A DNA stretch of 64,000 nucleotides from Plantago major (taxonomy: Eukaryota > Streptophyta > Magnoliopsida > Lamiales > Plantaginaceae): assembly GCA_026545765.1 (NCBI GenBank), contig CM048840.1, forward strand, positions 43,730,959-43,794,958, read 5' to 3'. A program made the position numbers and the translations under genes. Positions 1 through 10,939 of this stretch are shown here, one piece after another (the stretch's first letter is position 1; every line of letters begins with the position of its first letter). The notes under the pieces are model-generated. The model saw only the letters and a list, made by a program, of their open reading frames with translations, searched no databases and had not been told where the DNA came from.

Positions 1-763
1 GACAGAAGGCCACCAAACAGAAAAACAAGGAGGGATTTCCAGTTTGGCATAATAAACAATGAAACACATCAAGAAAGGCCAAATGATGCCCACATTGAGT
101 ATATGAAGACTAGTAATGAAGAATCTTCATATAGGTGCATTCTGAACAAGAGAGGGTATTGGATTCTGGAACTACAACATCTACTTGTCAATGATAAGTT
201 TCCAACTCCCATCCTCAACCAGATCCTGAAATGGAGAGAAGGCAAGCCAGAATTGCTAAAACCTGAGCACCTTCATGCCTGTTTAAACTTTGAAGTAGAA
301 AAGAGGAATGAAGCTAGAAAGATGGATCTTTCTTTTGCCTGTCCTTACCCAAAACCTGATGATGTACACAAGGTAAGAAAACTGGATGGTAATTCTGTTG
401 AGGGAAGAACAAACTAGGTGTTTCAACCTATGAGTCATTCTATATGACATTGGATGAATACTTAGATGATATACACTATCTGGAAGAAATATACAAGTAT
501 TTCAACCTATCTCAGCTGCAAGTAGACCATGCACAGGTGCAGGCAAAGTATACAGGTCAAACATTTTCTTCGGAAGAATCACAAGCTTGGCAAGAGTTAC
601 CATGAAATATGTGACTTATCCAGAAAGACAGATCTCTCTGTCAGAAGGATTCTTTATGACTATGTCCAAGAATGCAGAAAAGTGGATGATCATGTCAACT
701 GATCCAGAAAGGGTGCTGAAGAACTTGAGGTATCTGAACCCAAGTTGTGTTTCTGAAGCTTGA
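1..763 (+). pseudogene. Post-pol reading frame of a copia-type element, broken
   Basis: The frame is open from the left edge to a stop at 415-417 (at least 138 codons). Similar-looking coding sequence resumes in other frames, with a last run from an ATG near 603 to a TGA at 761-763. It lies directly upstream of a polypurine tract and 3' LTR, so it is the last gene of that element. It shows none of the copia RNase H motifs. Long-LTR copia lineages (Sireviruses) can carry an extra ORF between pol and the 3' LTR, and this could be one, but I do not recognise the protein. It is lysine- and glutamate-rich, with no obvious signal peptide or membrane segment. At least two frame breaks mark it as non-functional. 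Confidence 0.45.
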
Positions 764-1118
764 ACTTGAGGTAACATTAGAATACTCTCTTGGATCTTGG
801 ACTCTCCTTTGTTCTAATTTACTTAGTATGTTTTATTACTTTTTGTAATCTTGCTGATTGTTTCTGAAATTCTCTATCTGTAAAAGTTGCATCTTACTCT
901 GTAAACTGTACCCATCTGAAGATCATACTCTCAGATATATTTTAATAGATGACAACTTATTAGCAAAGATCACTTCTTGTGATTTGGTTGATGTTTACTT
1001 TCTGCACTTAATTCAACTAAAATTGAATATCATTTGAAATGATTAAGTGGTTGATTGTTTTCTCTTCCAGGATTACAATTTTGTAATAGGACTTGAAAGA
1101 TAGTCATGGATGACTGAT
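764..1118. other. Non-coding 3' region of the copia element
   Basis: AT-rich sequence between the last reading frame and the polypurine tract. I see no ORF, repeat or RNA gene in it. Confidence 0.5.
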
Positions 1119-1133
1119 AAAAAAGGGGAAATT
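1119..1133 (+). other. Polypurine tract of copia element A
   Basis: A run of A then G (AAAAAAGGGGAA) lies immediately before the TG that opens the LTR at 1134. This is the expected site for plus-strand priming and fixes the element's + orientation. Confidence 0.75.
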
Positions 1134-2548
1134 TGTTAGGAATATCTGTTAGTATTTTGATCACTCATCACATGTTCTTATCTTAGCCAAAAAGGTGATT
1201 AAGTGCTCTTGGTTCACTTGAACATTGTAAAAGAGGAAATCACTGAGTATGATTAGTCTAGTAAATCTTGTATTAGGATTATAGGTCTCTGAGTGTAATT
1301 TTTATTTCAAGAAGACCATGAAGATCAATCCTAGCAATGGAGCTTTTCTGAAGATTAGAAGACTGAAGATTGCGCAGGGTTTATGAAGACACAAAGGTTT
1401 AGTCTAACTCAGAAAGACTATGTCCTTAATCCTTTCTTAAGTATATTAACTTATTTTCGGGATATGATTCTGGACATATGACATCATGAGTATGGAGCAT
1501 GCAAGCCATCAGAAAGGCTCATGTATCCGTCGAGACTAAAGGACAATGAATAGTACTATGCATTAAATGCATCGGAAATCTTTTAGCGATCCTCTCGAAA
1601 AATGAGATAGTGACTTACGGTACATAGTTCAAGATATAAACGGATATAATTTGATAGAGAGCACAACGGATACAATTCAAACGCCTCTCAAATTTATCTA
1701 TATATATCACACACTTAGATGCTTGAAGAACATACCTTAGAACGCTCTATCTTGCAAACTTACCATCAAGCAAAGTATTCTCTCAAGCACTCTACTACCC
1801 TTTCTGAAAGCTTTCTGTTGCTTGAAGAATCACTAGTAGTTCTAAGTTGTCCTGAACCTTAAAAAGAGATTGTTATTCGTGAAAGAGTTGAACTATCAGA
1901 TACCATTTCTGAAGATCATTCTCCAGAACGGACACCAATTACTTGGGTAAAGAAGCGGTATCATCCACTGAACAAGTGTATTAAGTAGTCTTGTTCTATT
2001 AGGCTCTCTGAAAACATAACCGAAAAGTTATACGAGAAGCCTCTCTGACAAACCTTATAACCAACACCATCAAGGCGTGGAGTAGAGGAAGTACTTGATT
2101 TGGGAAATCAGGGAATAACGCAAAGGTTATCTGAGTAGAGGAAGTACTTAGCTCTAGGAGCTGGGGAATAACTCAGGGGGAACATTTGGTTGGGAACCAT
2201 TTATTTAGGAATCTTAGAATAAGGATTATTGTAAGGTGAACTCAATTATCTGTTCTAGTGAATTCTAGGTCTCAGAAAGACCGAAGTGGATTAGTTGGAG
2301 GATTACGCCACCTCCAGATACCACTATACTTGCTATGTTATTTACCTTTCTGTATTTACATTTCAGCAAAGCTCACACACACTTACTTATTGTTTCTGCA
2401 CTTACCTATCTTAAAGTCTTCCGCGCTCTGAATTTAAGTATCAGAAACCCCTAGGTTTCTGAGAAACTGTGTTTATCGAAAAAAGTTTTAAAAGACTATT
2501 CACCTCCCCCCCTTCTAGTCTTTTACTTTGCCGTTATCTGGACCAACA
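1134..2548 (+). repeat. 3' LTR of copia element A
   Basis: Starts TGTTAGGAATAT right after a polypurine tract and ends CCAACA, 1415 bp. Its reverse complement is recognisable, with many substitutions and indels, at 3657-5284, the LTR of a related element in opposite orientation. Shared landmarks are the ends, the block around 2020-2330 with repeated 'gaagtactt' motifs, and the C-run near 2507-2514. The divergence is too large for the two LTRs of one recent insertion, so they are two family members. Confidence 0.85.
1696..1708 (+). promoter_or_regulatory. TATA box in LTR A
   Basis: CTATATATATC lies in the middle of the LTR, followed about 30 bp on by a stretch conserved with LTR B (around 'gcttgaag'). 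This is the expected place for the U3 promoter that starts the element's RNA. Confidence 0.5.
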
Positions 2549-2599
2549 GTTTTCGATTTATGCTTCCTCAGTCCTAGATGTTTTCTGAGCTGGATTGTT

Positions 2600-3538
2600 C
2601 AGCGAGCTAGACAGTTGCATATTTTTGTACTAATGATAATTTGAGCCTAGATGCTTTTTCAGCTTCTCTTTGGCTTTTCTTCTCTCAATCTCCCGACTAA
2701 CATATTTTCTCATTTTCTTTACAGCAAGAGCATTCTCCTCAGTTACCTCCTTGCCTTCATTCTTTTCAGAAGTTCCTTGAGCAACTAGAGCAATATTCTG
2801 CAACTTTTCAGTTGTTTGTTCTCTTTGAGTTGTCTCATAGTCAACAGTGGCAAGGTGAGAGAAAAGTTCCACTGGAGTGATATCTGGCATTCCTTAGCTA
2901 AAGTAGAAAAAATTTGTATGCTCCCAGATATGATTTAGACTTCTCACAATAGTCTTAATCTTTTCTGGTTGGGTATATCTATTACTTTCACCAAGTGCAG
3001 CCATGTCACTCATGAGTGTTGTAAACCGGAAATCTAGTTCTTCAAGAGTCTCTGTGGGACCTTGTTTAAAGTTTTGGAATTTGAGCTTCAAAACTTCGAA
3101 CTTATTTTCCTTTGTTTTCTCAGTGCTGACACAGATTTCCTCAATCAGTTGCCAGACCACTTTTGCCATTTTTACACCCCCCAATTTACACTGTATGTGC
3201 TCTGGAGTAGAACGTATGATGATATTGCGAGCCTGGCCATCCAGTCGATTTCTCTTGGCATCTTCCCATGTCCAGAGCTCTCAGGGCTTTGGCTCGTAAA
3301 TAACTTGACCAGTAGGTCTTCCACTGGTTGACGCATTTGTCTGTGAGGAGCCATCACTTGGCTCTCTGTCTCTACCATTAGAAACCTCCATGACCTGCTT
3401 GAGTTATTGAATGACTATGGGGCTATTCTTTATCACATCGATCATTTCGTCACTGATGGCTTCTAGGTGGAGCATCATGTTGTTCTTCCATTTTTCATAA
3501 TTTTCTGGCTGGAGAATTGGGGCGTCACTTAAAGACAT
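2600..3538 (-). pseudogene. Copia gag fragment (UBN2-like), element B
   Basis: The start codon is at 3538-3536, about 100 bp after the primer-binding site. The N terminus reads MSLSDAPILQPENYEKWKNN, the usual opening of a plant copia gag with a tryptophan after ENY. The middle (3184-2894) carries the UBN2-type block (VWQLIE, KLKFQNFK, FRFTTL). A frameshift near 2890 moves the C-terminal part into another frame (2890-2630), which is lysine-rich. There is an in-frame stop about 45 codons in. The zinc knuckle and all of pol are missing, because the reading ends at the end of LTR A. Confidence 0.75.
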
Positions 3539-3642
3539 CCTGCAGCAAACACACTAAACAGACAAATCAAGTGTAGGTGAAAAGCAGATAGTGGGAACTT
3601 ATATGGGATCTAGGTTTAGTGCAGAAGGCTTGGGAACCTCCT

Positions 3643-3654
3643 GCTCTGGTACCA
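3643..3654 (-). other. Primer-binding site, initiator-Met tRNA type
   Basis: On the - strand the LTR end (ACCAACA) is followed after two bases by TGGTACCAGAGC. It differs by one base from TGGTATCAGAGC, the common plant copia primer site complementary to initiator methionine tRNA. It proves that 3657-5284 is a 5' LTR read on the - strand. Confidence 0.85.
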
Positions 3655-3656
3655 CT

Positions 3657-5284
3657 TGTTGGTCCAGATAACGGCAAAGTAAAAGACTAGGGGGGGGGGG
3701 GGGTGAATAGTCTTTTTCAAACTTTTGTCGATAAACACAATTTCTCAGATTTCTGTGAAGATATCTGATACTTATTTTCAAAGAGCGGAAGACTTTTTGT
3801 GATAAGTGCACGTGCTCAGCAAGATATGTGTAAATACTTATCAAAGTAAATAAAGCAAGTAATAAATTGCAGAAAGTAAATAACGCAAGTCTTTATAGTG
3901 GTATCTGAAGGTGGCGTAATCCTTCAACTAATCCACTTCGGCCTTTCTCAGACCTAGAATCCACTAAGACAGATAATTGAGTTAACCTTACAAATATCTT
4001 CTCTCGATTCCTAAATACACTAGGTTCCCAACCAAGTGTTCCCCCTGAGTTATTCCCCAGCTTTCTCAGCCAAGTACTTCCTATACTCACAAACCTTTGA
4101 GCTATTCCTTAGTTTCCCAAACTAAGTACTTCCTATGCTCAGTAACCTTGGAGTTATTCCTTAGTTTCCCAAACTAAGTACTTCATGTACTCCACGCGGT
4201 TTAAGATGTTGGTTAAGGTAGTTTGTCAGGTGAGTAGTCTTAATAACTTTCTCAGTTATGTAAGAATACTCTATAGAACGAGAATCACTTAACACACTTC
4301 ACATTGTGTGGTGATATGTTATTTACTGAACCAAGTCTATGATAAATGTTCTAGAGAATGAATCTCAGATACTTGATCTTTTGATTCAACTCCTTCACAG
4401 ATAGCAATGCTTGTTAAGGATCAGGACACTTAGAACTTTCGTGCTACTTAGAATTCAAGAGCTTGGTCGCAACAGTAACCTAGTGAATAAGTAGATTGAA
4501 GGCTTGTATGCTTGAGAGAAAGATACCACTAGTTGTATTATTAGAGAAGCTTGGTATTTTCAGTGAGTTTAGTGTGTGTCTTTCAAGCATTCTAAGTGAT
4601 GATATTTATAGTTGAAAATCATGCCGTTTGAATAGTATCCGTTAGGCTTAATGAAATTCAAACTATGGATATCTGAAAATAGTACTGCAGAAGACGTTGT
4701 CTTTTTTCAGAGATTTCCTCTTTTGTCCAAATGTCTTTGTCTGCGCATTTATTGCATTGTACTATTTTTGTCCTGTAGTGCCAACGGAACTATGCACGCT
4801 TTCTGAAGCATTGCATGTCCCTTTCCAGAGACCTTCTCATCTCCAGATACCTGTTGAAACATTGTTTCTCAGAAACATAGTTTTATCCAAGGTATCTGAG
4901 TGTAGATATCTGTGGGCAATTTTCCTCGTTCAGAAACCTTGTGTACTCAGATATCTTTTGCAATACTTGTTTATAGGAAAACATTTGTTTCTTCAAGATA
5001 TCTGGACATAGGTATCTAATGATCTTAGTCTTCAGTAATCTTGTGCAGTCTTCAAATCTTCAAAAATGTTGAGCTCTTCTGCCGGATGCCTTCTTCTTGG
5101 TCTTTTTTAAGAAAATAAAAATTACATTCAGAGACCTAACATTCTATACAAGATTTGCTAGACTATCATACTTAGTGATTTTCCTCTTTTACAGTGTTCA
5201 AGTGAACCAAGAGTACTAACCACCTTTCTGAGCTAAGATAAATCATTAGTTTGCCGATCAAAATCTAAACAGATATTCCTAATA
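3657..5284 (-). repeat. 5' LTR of copia element B
   Basis: Read on the - strand it runs from a mutated TG (now TA, at 5284-5283) to ACCAACA next to the primer-binding site, 1628 bp. It is homologous to LTR A in inverted orientation but longer, with several indels. A run of 14 G at 3692-3705 corresponds to the C-run of LTR A and is likely variable. The end-base change is a C-to-T transition on the + strand, as seen in methylated old copies. Confidence 0.8.
4601..4611 (-). promoter_or_regulatory. TATA box in LTR B
   Basis: The - strand reads CTATAAATATC, followed by a 'gcttgaa' block also found after the TATA box of LTR A. This is the likely U3 promoter of element B. Confidence 0.5.
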
Positions 5285-5934
5285 TAAAGTGATTTGATAA
5301 AGCATGGATTATGTGTACGTTTATACTCATCGATATGCCTATGAAGTGTGTGACCCTTTCGGGGGGGAATGTCGTGCTTTGGAGTACTCCCAGTGTTATG
5401 TGTGTGACCCTATTGTGTTAGGGATATGTTATGTGAAAGCCGACCTGTGTGCCACCACTGTTTGTGTGGCCATAGTGTATATTTGATTCGAGCTAAATGT
5501 GAATAGTGTATTGTGACATGTGTTCCATGCAAATGATTTTCGACTATGTTTGATATAAAACAAAGTGTATATATATGTATACTTTTTATATGTACTTAAT
5601 CCGGGTAAAAGTGTCAGGAGCTCACCCTTACACATTTTTTCAGGGACGTAAGGTCTTTTAAGAAAGGATGCTTTGGACTTTCGAGTGTTTAGTTTGTGTA
5701 GGATTTCTTTTGTTTAGACCTATGGTGTTTGTGTAATTTGTTTCAACTTTTGGACAAGTAGTTAGTGTTTGGAGATTTGTTGTGGTTCTTTCTTTTAATA
5801 ATTAAAAGCTCTGAGTTACTGTGTACCACTATTTCAAACTACTTTTTAACTAAATTGAGGCTTCGTCTTAGCGTGAGCCCATCTCATGATAGACGGCCGG
5901 TCGCGCCAAAGTGATTTGGTTTTGGGACATGACA
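5285..5934 (+). repeat. 3' part of a chromovirus-type LTR
   Basis: The last part (about 5860-5934) matches the reverse complement of 35515-35600, the end of a solo LTR: a GCTTCGTCTT motif, a GTGAGCCCATCTCA motif, an AGACGGCCGG motif, and a terminal ...GACATGACA. Further upstream the shared landmark is the CTCACCCTTAC motif near 5623-5633. The piece starts where copia element B ends, so the copia insertion probably cut this LTR; the missing 5' part is not in the window. Confidence 0.6.
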
Positions 5935-8030
5935 TGTTCAATGGACTTGTGTGAAGATGGAAAATGTACTTTGGTGCGTTTGTTGAATATAGCAATGGCA
6001 TTGATATAATTTATACTTTGTTAGAAGCAAAGGGGATGTTGTTGAATTCTTGACTTTACTAGAATTGTGGGGAGAGGCCATTCTCTTGGATAACAAAATT
6101 CTTAACAGAATTTCCACAAGCACAACAACATAGTTCCATATAAGTTATGGAGAGATAGCCTTGCTTCTTTCACGTATCGATTTGTGGTGCTGGTTGGCCA
6201 AGGTAGAAGTACCTAACCCATGGCAAGCGGAATTTAATCCCAGAACTATGGACTACATATTATTTGGATATGCTAGTAATGTAATGTATATCAATTTCTT
6301 GGTCTTTAGATCAAAGATTAATGATAATGACGTCGGAACGGTTCGTTGAATTAATGATTTCTAAATATTTGAGATGTCTTCCCTTGTCCATAGATTAAGG
6401 AATTGACCCTAAACGTAATTTTGGTTCGGAAACTGAGTCTGAACCAAGTGGTCCGGACCTTGACCCAGAAGGATCAAACTTGTTATTTGTAACTCCTGTC
6501 TATTCTAGTTGTTCAATTAAATTGAAACTAGAGGAATGAATGCAAACTAGGATTTCAAATCAAGAGATCACCAAGGCTCATGAGTTTGAATCTAGATGTG
6601 GTAAAAGGGCAAGGAAGAACAAGTACTTAGGACTAGATTTTCTAGCATATTTGGCAAAAAATGTTCGAAGGACAATCATCTAAGCATTTTCTCTAGCTAG
6701 AGGCTACCATATAGAATGAAGCTCTGAAAGTTTTTTAACTTTGGAGAGTCTTTGTTCATGTGGGCAGGGAAGCTTTGTGTTCGCTAGTTGAGAAGAAAAG
6801 ACTCATCTCCCATGGGGGTGTTATTGAATGTACATGAGACTTTGATCTTTGTACTTGTTAGAATTCAAGTTTTAATTTACGTGGGTCTCATAATGTGGAA
6901 ATTTAGTTTCTTGACATGTATGAACAGACCAGGTTAAATATAGAATGGCTTGAAATTCTATAAATGTGGGGAAAGTGTAAAATTCTAAAGGAATTATTCC
7001 CGCATTTGGCACTTGATAGGACAAGGAAATTGGTGTGACCAATACACAATTTTGCAAGTATGGATACTTGTGAATGTTCTCTCGTGATTGTTTCGAGGTG
7101 GATCAAAGATTTTCGTAAGGAAAATTGGTTGGACTATAGGTCCAGAATGCGATTAATTCAATTAAGACCATGTTACTGGCGTGGAATTAATTGATTGAAC
7201 TACGAGTTCAAATAATGATGGTTTCCAATTAAGGCTATCGGAGGGCATGGAAAACACATGCCTGGATGTGGATTTGTATACACATATCACATCAAAATAA
7301 GCAAGTTTAGTGTTGATCATGTAGAGTCGGTGTTATATTCATGGATAATTGGCAATCTAATGTGCATAATGGACATCACTCGTCTGATTACTGCACATGT
7401 AGTTAATATGGTGGCTAAGTTCACATGTGATCCTATAAATAAACACTGGAAGACTAATCATCATCGACTAAGGTACTTGAAGTACTCGATGAGTTATTGA
7501 TTACATTATGGGAGATATCCAACAGTATCAGGAGGATACATTATTGAAAAAATGGATATCTGATATCATGGAAACCAAGTCCACAAGAGGGTATTTATTT
7601 ACCACTGATGGTAAGGGTTGTTTCTTGTAGATCCTCTAAGCAAAGATGCATCGCCCGATCCACGTTGGAATCGGAATTTATTACTTTGGAAAAAGCATAG
7701 GAAGAAGCATAATGGATTTATAAATTTTAGAGGATGTCCCTTGTTGGGATAAACATGTGCCTTCAGTGATGTTTCACTACGATAGTCGGTCGAGTTTTAA
7801 AAAGGGCACAAGAATAGTATGGCGAGTCTAGACACATAAAGTCGTAGACATAAGACCATTTGGCATGCAGTTGATCTTTAGGGGGGTTATCACTATTGAT
7901 TGTGTGAAATCAAAGGATAACATGTGGATCCGCTAAACAAAAGCAATACCTAAAGGATCAAGCAATCTGCCTGTCTAGGGGAATGGGCCTAAGACCGAAT
8001 TAAAGGAAATTCTCTGGTAACTTGACCATC
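5935..8030 (+). pseudogene. Decayed copia pol (integrase end and RNase H)
   Basis: At 6161-6349 a 62-codon frame ends the integrase: the LAKVEVPNP, LFGYASN and FLVFRSKIND blocks parallel the region after the integrase core in copia elements. At 7258-7740 the reading parallels copia RNase H: LMCIMDITR for the usual LMY..TRPDI, then HWK..LRYLK, LHYGRYPT and a block like the STSGY motif. A final block near 7918-8000 resembles the usual end of copia pol. Reverse transcriptase between about 6.4 and 7.2 kb is unrecognisable. Many stops and shifts show it is an old copy belonging to the 3' LTR at 8599. Confidence 0.7.
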
Positions 8031-8598
8031 TTGTTGGAGATCCAAAGAATTTGGTTCAATGTGGAAAACGAAGTTGTAAAGGATTAGTTGAGCGCCTCGT
8101 GAAGTTTTGTACTTCGAGGTAAGAGCACTTAGGAGTTATACTCCATGAGGCTGTTCCCGTGATAGACATTAAGTGCTGCAGCCGTATCGGGCGGAGGATG
8201 AGTCACAGAACTCTTAATAATCGTCTAGAGCTTTTGAGCGGAGCATCAGTGGCAGGATGCTCTTAGAAGGAGATCACCTATTTAAGTGTATGAAGTTTGG
8301 CCGCTTCAACTACAACACTAAAGAATCCAAGGGTGTCCAAGGCCTTTAATGGACAGACAAACCTGGAACGAAACAATAAGGGGAATTATTGTGTAGGTAT
8401 TATTGTCTTGGTGTATACAAAACGCCGACTGGTTCAAGACACCGCGTTCACCGATTGGCAAGTAAATCTGATGGTACTCTACTAGGGGAAGATTCAAAAC
8501 GAAAGCTATCGTTCTCGATGCAATAAGTTTTCCGCTGGAAATTCGAGGCTGGAGCACTCCGATGTGCTGTGAGCATTAATTCTCTTTCATGTGGGGAT
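8031..8598 (+). other. Spacer and polypurine tract before copia LTR
   Basis: No coding sequence is supported here. The last bases (GTGGGGAT at 8591-8598) form a short purine-rich tract just before the LTR start. Confidence 0.5.
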
Positions 8599-9544
8599 TG
8601 TTGGAATTTTAGCTAACCAAGAGTGGTTTGTCTATGACTTTGTATCGCAACCAAATGGGGCCCCACACGTCGGAAACAGAGGTTTCTAGAACGTGCATTG
8701 TCTACTATAGTAGTAGAATACACTTAAACAAATATTACTAAAATTCAATTGTGAAAGAGTAATTAATGCTCAAAGTGTGTTGGTTGATGTACTAGTTATG
8801 GAAAATCAAAGAGTTGGAGTGGAAATAGTTCCACATAGCTAAAATTAAGAAGAAGGAACTAGAATAGGTGAAAAGGTGAAAAATTGGAGAAAATGGTTCA
8901 AAGGGGTGTCGAACCCATGACCAATTTCGTCCAATAGATGCACCTTTCCAGTTGGGCTATGTAGCTTTTGTGTAAGAATGTGAGTTGAAGTGTGTAAATT
9001 GCAAGGGGTGCATTTGTACACGAAAAGATGCAAAAATACTGAAAAGTTGGTGCAGGTGGGTGTCAAATCCATGACCTGGGCGCCTAAAGTGGCAAGTGTT
9101 GACACTGGAACAACATGTCTTTTGGAGAATGATTGTATCTTACGAAATTACATATTTATTCGGTACCAGAAGCCTTTTATTCAACAATTCCATCTTTTGG
9201 TCACAACTTTACAATACAATATATAGAGGTCCATAGTTGGATTTCATACACATAACAAGAGATATCCAATTCTCTCCTTCTTTCTGCTCTTCTTCATTTA
9301 AGCCTGTCTTTCCATATTGTAGTAGTCCACTTGAATCTGTGATTTCAAGTGCCAGCTTACAGATTCACCTGCTGTATAATCTTGGGAGATATTTTGCTAA
9401 TTGCAACCGTAGGCATCGAAGCGGGGCAAATTTGTCTTAAGGACCGAGAGCCAACTCTCACCCATGACCCTTAATTTGTTCTTCTGAGTTACTTCATTTA
9501 TATATATCTTTAATACATTGCCACTATTCTATAAATTTCCAACA
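8599..9544 (+). repeat. 3' LTR of the decayed copia element
   Basis: It opens TGTTGGAATTTT after a purine-rich tract and closes ATTTCCAACA, giving matching TGTTGGAA/TTCCAACA ends, 946 bp. The small frames inside it are not conserved proteins. It contains tRNA-like promoter boxes on the - strand (8905-8959). The base after the LTR begins a segment found elsewhere in the window without this LTR, which supports 9544 as the true end. Confidence 0.75.
8905..8959 (-). other. tRNA-derived remnant with A- and B-box-like motifs
   Basis: The - strand has TAGCCCAACTGG (8959-8948) and, about 32 bp on, GGTTCGACACC (8915-8905). These fit the Pol III A box (one mismatch) and B box. A weaker second copy of the B-box region lies near 9057-9075. 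No tRNA cloverleaf can be folded, so this is a tRNA-related SINE fragment or a chance pair within the LTR, not a tRNA gene. Confidence 0.35.
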
Positions 9545-9545
9545 T

Positions 9546-9728
9546 GTAAGCATGGCCCAATTACAATGTGGACCTCTCCAAATACATCCCCACCACTGTA
9601 GCTGATTCGAGAATTTAGATCTAGATCAATATATCCTTCGTTTCTTGTTTAATTCTATATATCTTGCTATCAATTATCGGCAACATGGATTTGATATAAG
9701 ATTCATATATTCTGGCCAGTTTAGGCTT
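9546..9728 (+). repeat. 183-bp dispersed segment, copy 1 of 3
   Basis: From GTAAGCATGGCCC to GGCCAGTTTAGGCTT it matches 38515-38695 and 52230-52415 with few differences. On its left it is cut by the end of the copia LTR; at the other two sites it is cut on the right by a gypsy LTR. The three copies therefore give the sequence on each side of two insertions. Its own nature is unknown; it has no ORF. Confidence 0.8.
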
Positions 9729-10100
9729 GGGAGTAAATAAGCTCATCGAGATAATACAATAGTGCTAAACAATATTAGCAAAAGGCAAAAAATGCAATTT
9801 CTACCTCCACAAATAGTTGGTATATGTCTCATTACGCATTAGATAATCTATTTTGTAATACTATAAAGAATCTGCAAAATTAATTTCCATTTTCCTATTT
9901 TCATTAGAGATACTATGCTATAAGTGAAATTTTCCATCTGATGAATAGGAGTATCAAATTAGCAGAAAGTTATATAATTGATATTATCATCATTCTATCA
10001 ACCAATCTAATCAAGTCTAAGTATATATAAACCACAATAAGGCAATGAAGAAATCACCAACCAATCTAATCTAGTTATTGTACTACAAATAAAAAAAACA
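9729..10100. other. AT-rich region upstream of the defensin-like pseudogene
   Basis: No ORF or repeat is recognised. 'TATATATAAACC' near 10022 lies about 80 bp before the mutated start codon and could be the old TATA box. Confidence 0.35.
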
Positions 10101-10690
10101 ACGGCAAAGTTTTTTGTTAATATTTCATTCTTGTGTGTTGTTCTTCTAGCCATCCTATTAACAGGTAGTATTTTTACCTCTAAATCTCTTAACCACATCT
10201 AGTCAATAAAGTAACTCATAGATGATAAAGTTAGTTGAGTTTTATGAATTTATTTATTTCTCAATCGACTTAATTGTTAAATATAATAGCGTATATAAAT
10301 AAAAACAAATAAGATATATAGTTTTTTTGAATAAGTCAGATTAACTAAGTTATAATCTATCAACTAGACATTCATGTATCATGCTTATTTAGAAAAAAAG
10401 CTCTTCTAGCTTATAAGTTGGTGTTTAATGCAACCTATTGTATAACCCAATTGAATATGATACATATTTTAAATTTTGATTTCATGGATCATACAGAGAC
10501 TAGCAAGGGAGAAGCAAGAACACACCCAAAAAATGTGTGTCCTCATCCGGTTCCCGTTGGCAAGGTGAAATCTTTTCCAGCTTGCATAACATTATGCAAG
10601 AATAAATATGGGATGCAGAGATTCAGTGAGATAGTAAGGGTTGCTGGTCATCCGAAAACTCCGAACCAAAAGTTCAGTTTGGATTTGTAA
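10101..10690 (+). pseudogene. Defensin-like (cysteine-rich peptide) pseudogene, two exons
   Basis: Exon 1 (10101-10164) encodes a hydrophobic leader, AKFFVNISFLCVVLLAILLT, a typical secretion signal. Its first codon is ACG in a context (AAAACAACGGC) that would be a good plant start if ATG. A GT donor at 10165 and an AG acceptor at 10496 bound a 332-bp phase-1 intron; the reading stays in frame across it. Exon 2 carries CPHPVPVG, C..LCKNKYG, the spacing of the N-terminal half of plant defensin-like peptides. After KYG the pattern (Gly-X-Cys, C-X-C) is lost and the frame ends at 10690. Related peptides are secreted and act in defence or pollen signalling. This copy is dead by its start codon and chimeric tail. 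Confidence 0.6.
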
Positions 10691-10939
10691 CAAGGCTTGT
10701 TCCTGAAGAAATTGCTTACATGCTCTTGCTTTGTAAAAAAGAATAGCAAGACATGTCCGGTTTCAGAGTCTAGTTCCAATAGTCACATGACTCTTAGAGG
10801 AAGTGATGCTCCTGATGTTGTTAGTAGTATTGGTAACTCTCGACGTAGGGAATCTGATGCCAGCGTTAAATCTTCCCCACGTAGGGGGTCTCGAGACAGT
10901 AGTCATTTTGGGGATTCTCTATATGACCCTGAGGAGTAG
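10640..10939 (+). pseudogene. Unrecognised gene fragment, serine/arginine-rich tail
   Basis: A frame from 10697 to 10939 is rich in Ser, Arg and Asp (blocks such as NSRRRESDAS and SPRRGSRDSS). A better start to the same protein may lie in another frame just upstream (FGFVTRLVPEEIAYM, from about 10678), separated by a slip in an A-run near 10737. I do not recognise the family. It may be a fragment of a host transcript fused behind the defensin-like exon, or simply read-through of non-coding DNA. Confidence 0.3.

Noticed and set aside
3685..3710. Poly-G run and similar C-runs near 14307, 39722 and 53463 as special structures
   Set aside because: Simple homopolymers inside LTRs or spacers; length is unreliable in sequencing.
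8890..8965. A possible tRNA gene on the - strand
   Set aside because: A- and B-box motifs are present but no acceptor stem or full cloverleaf can be formed.
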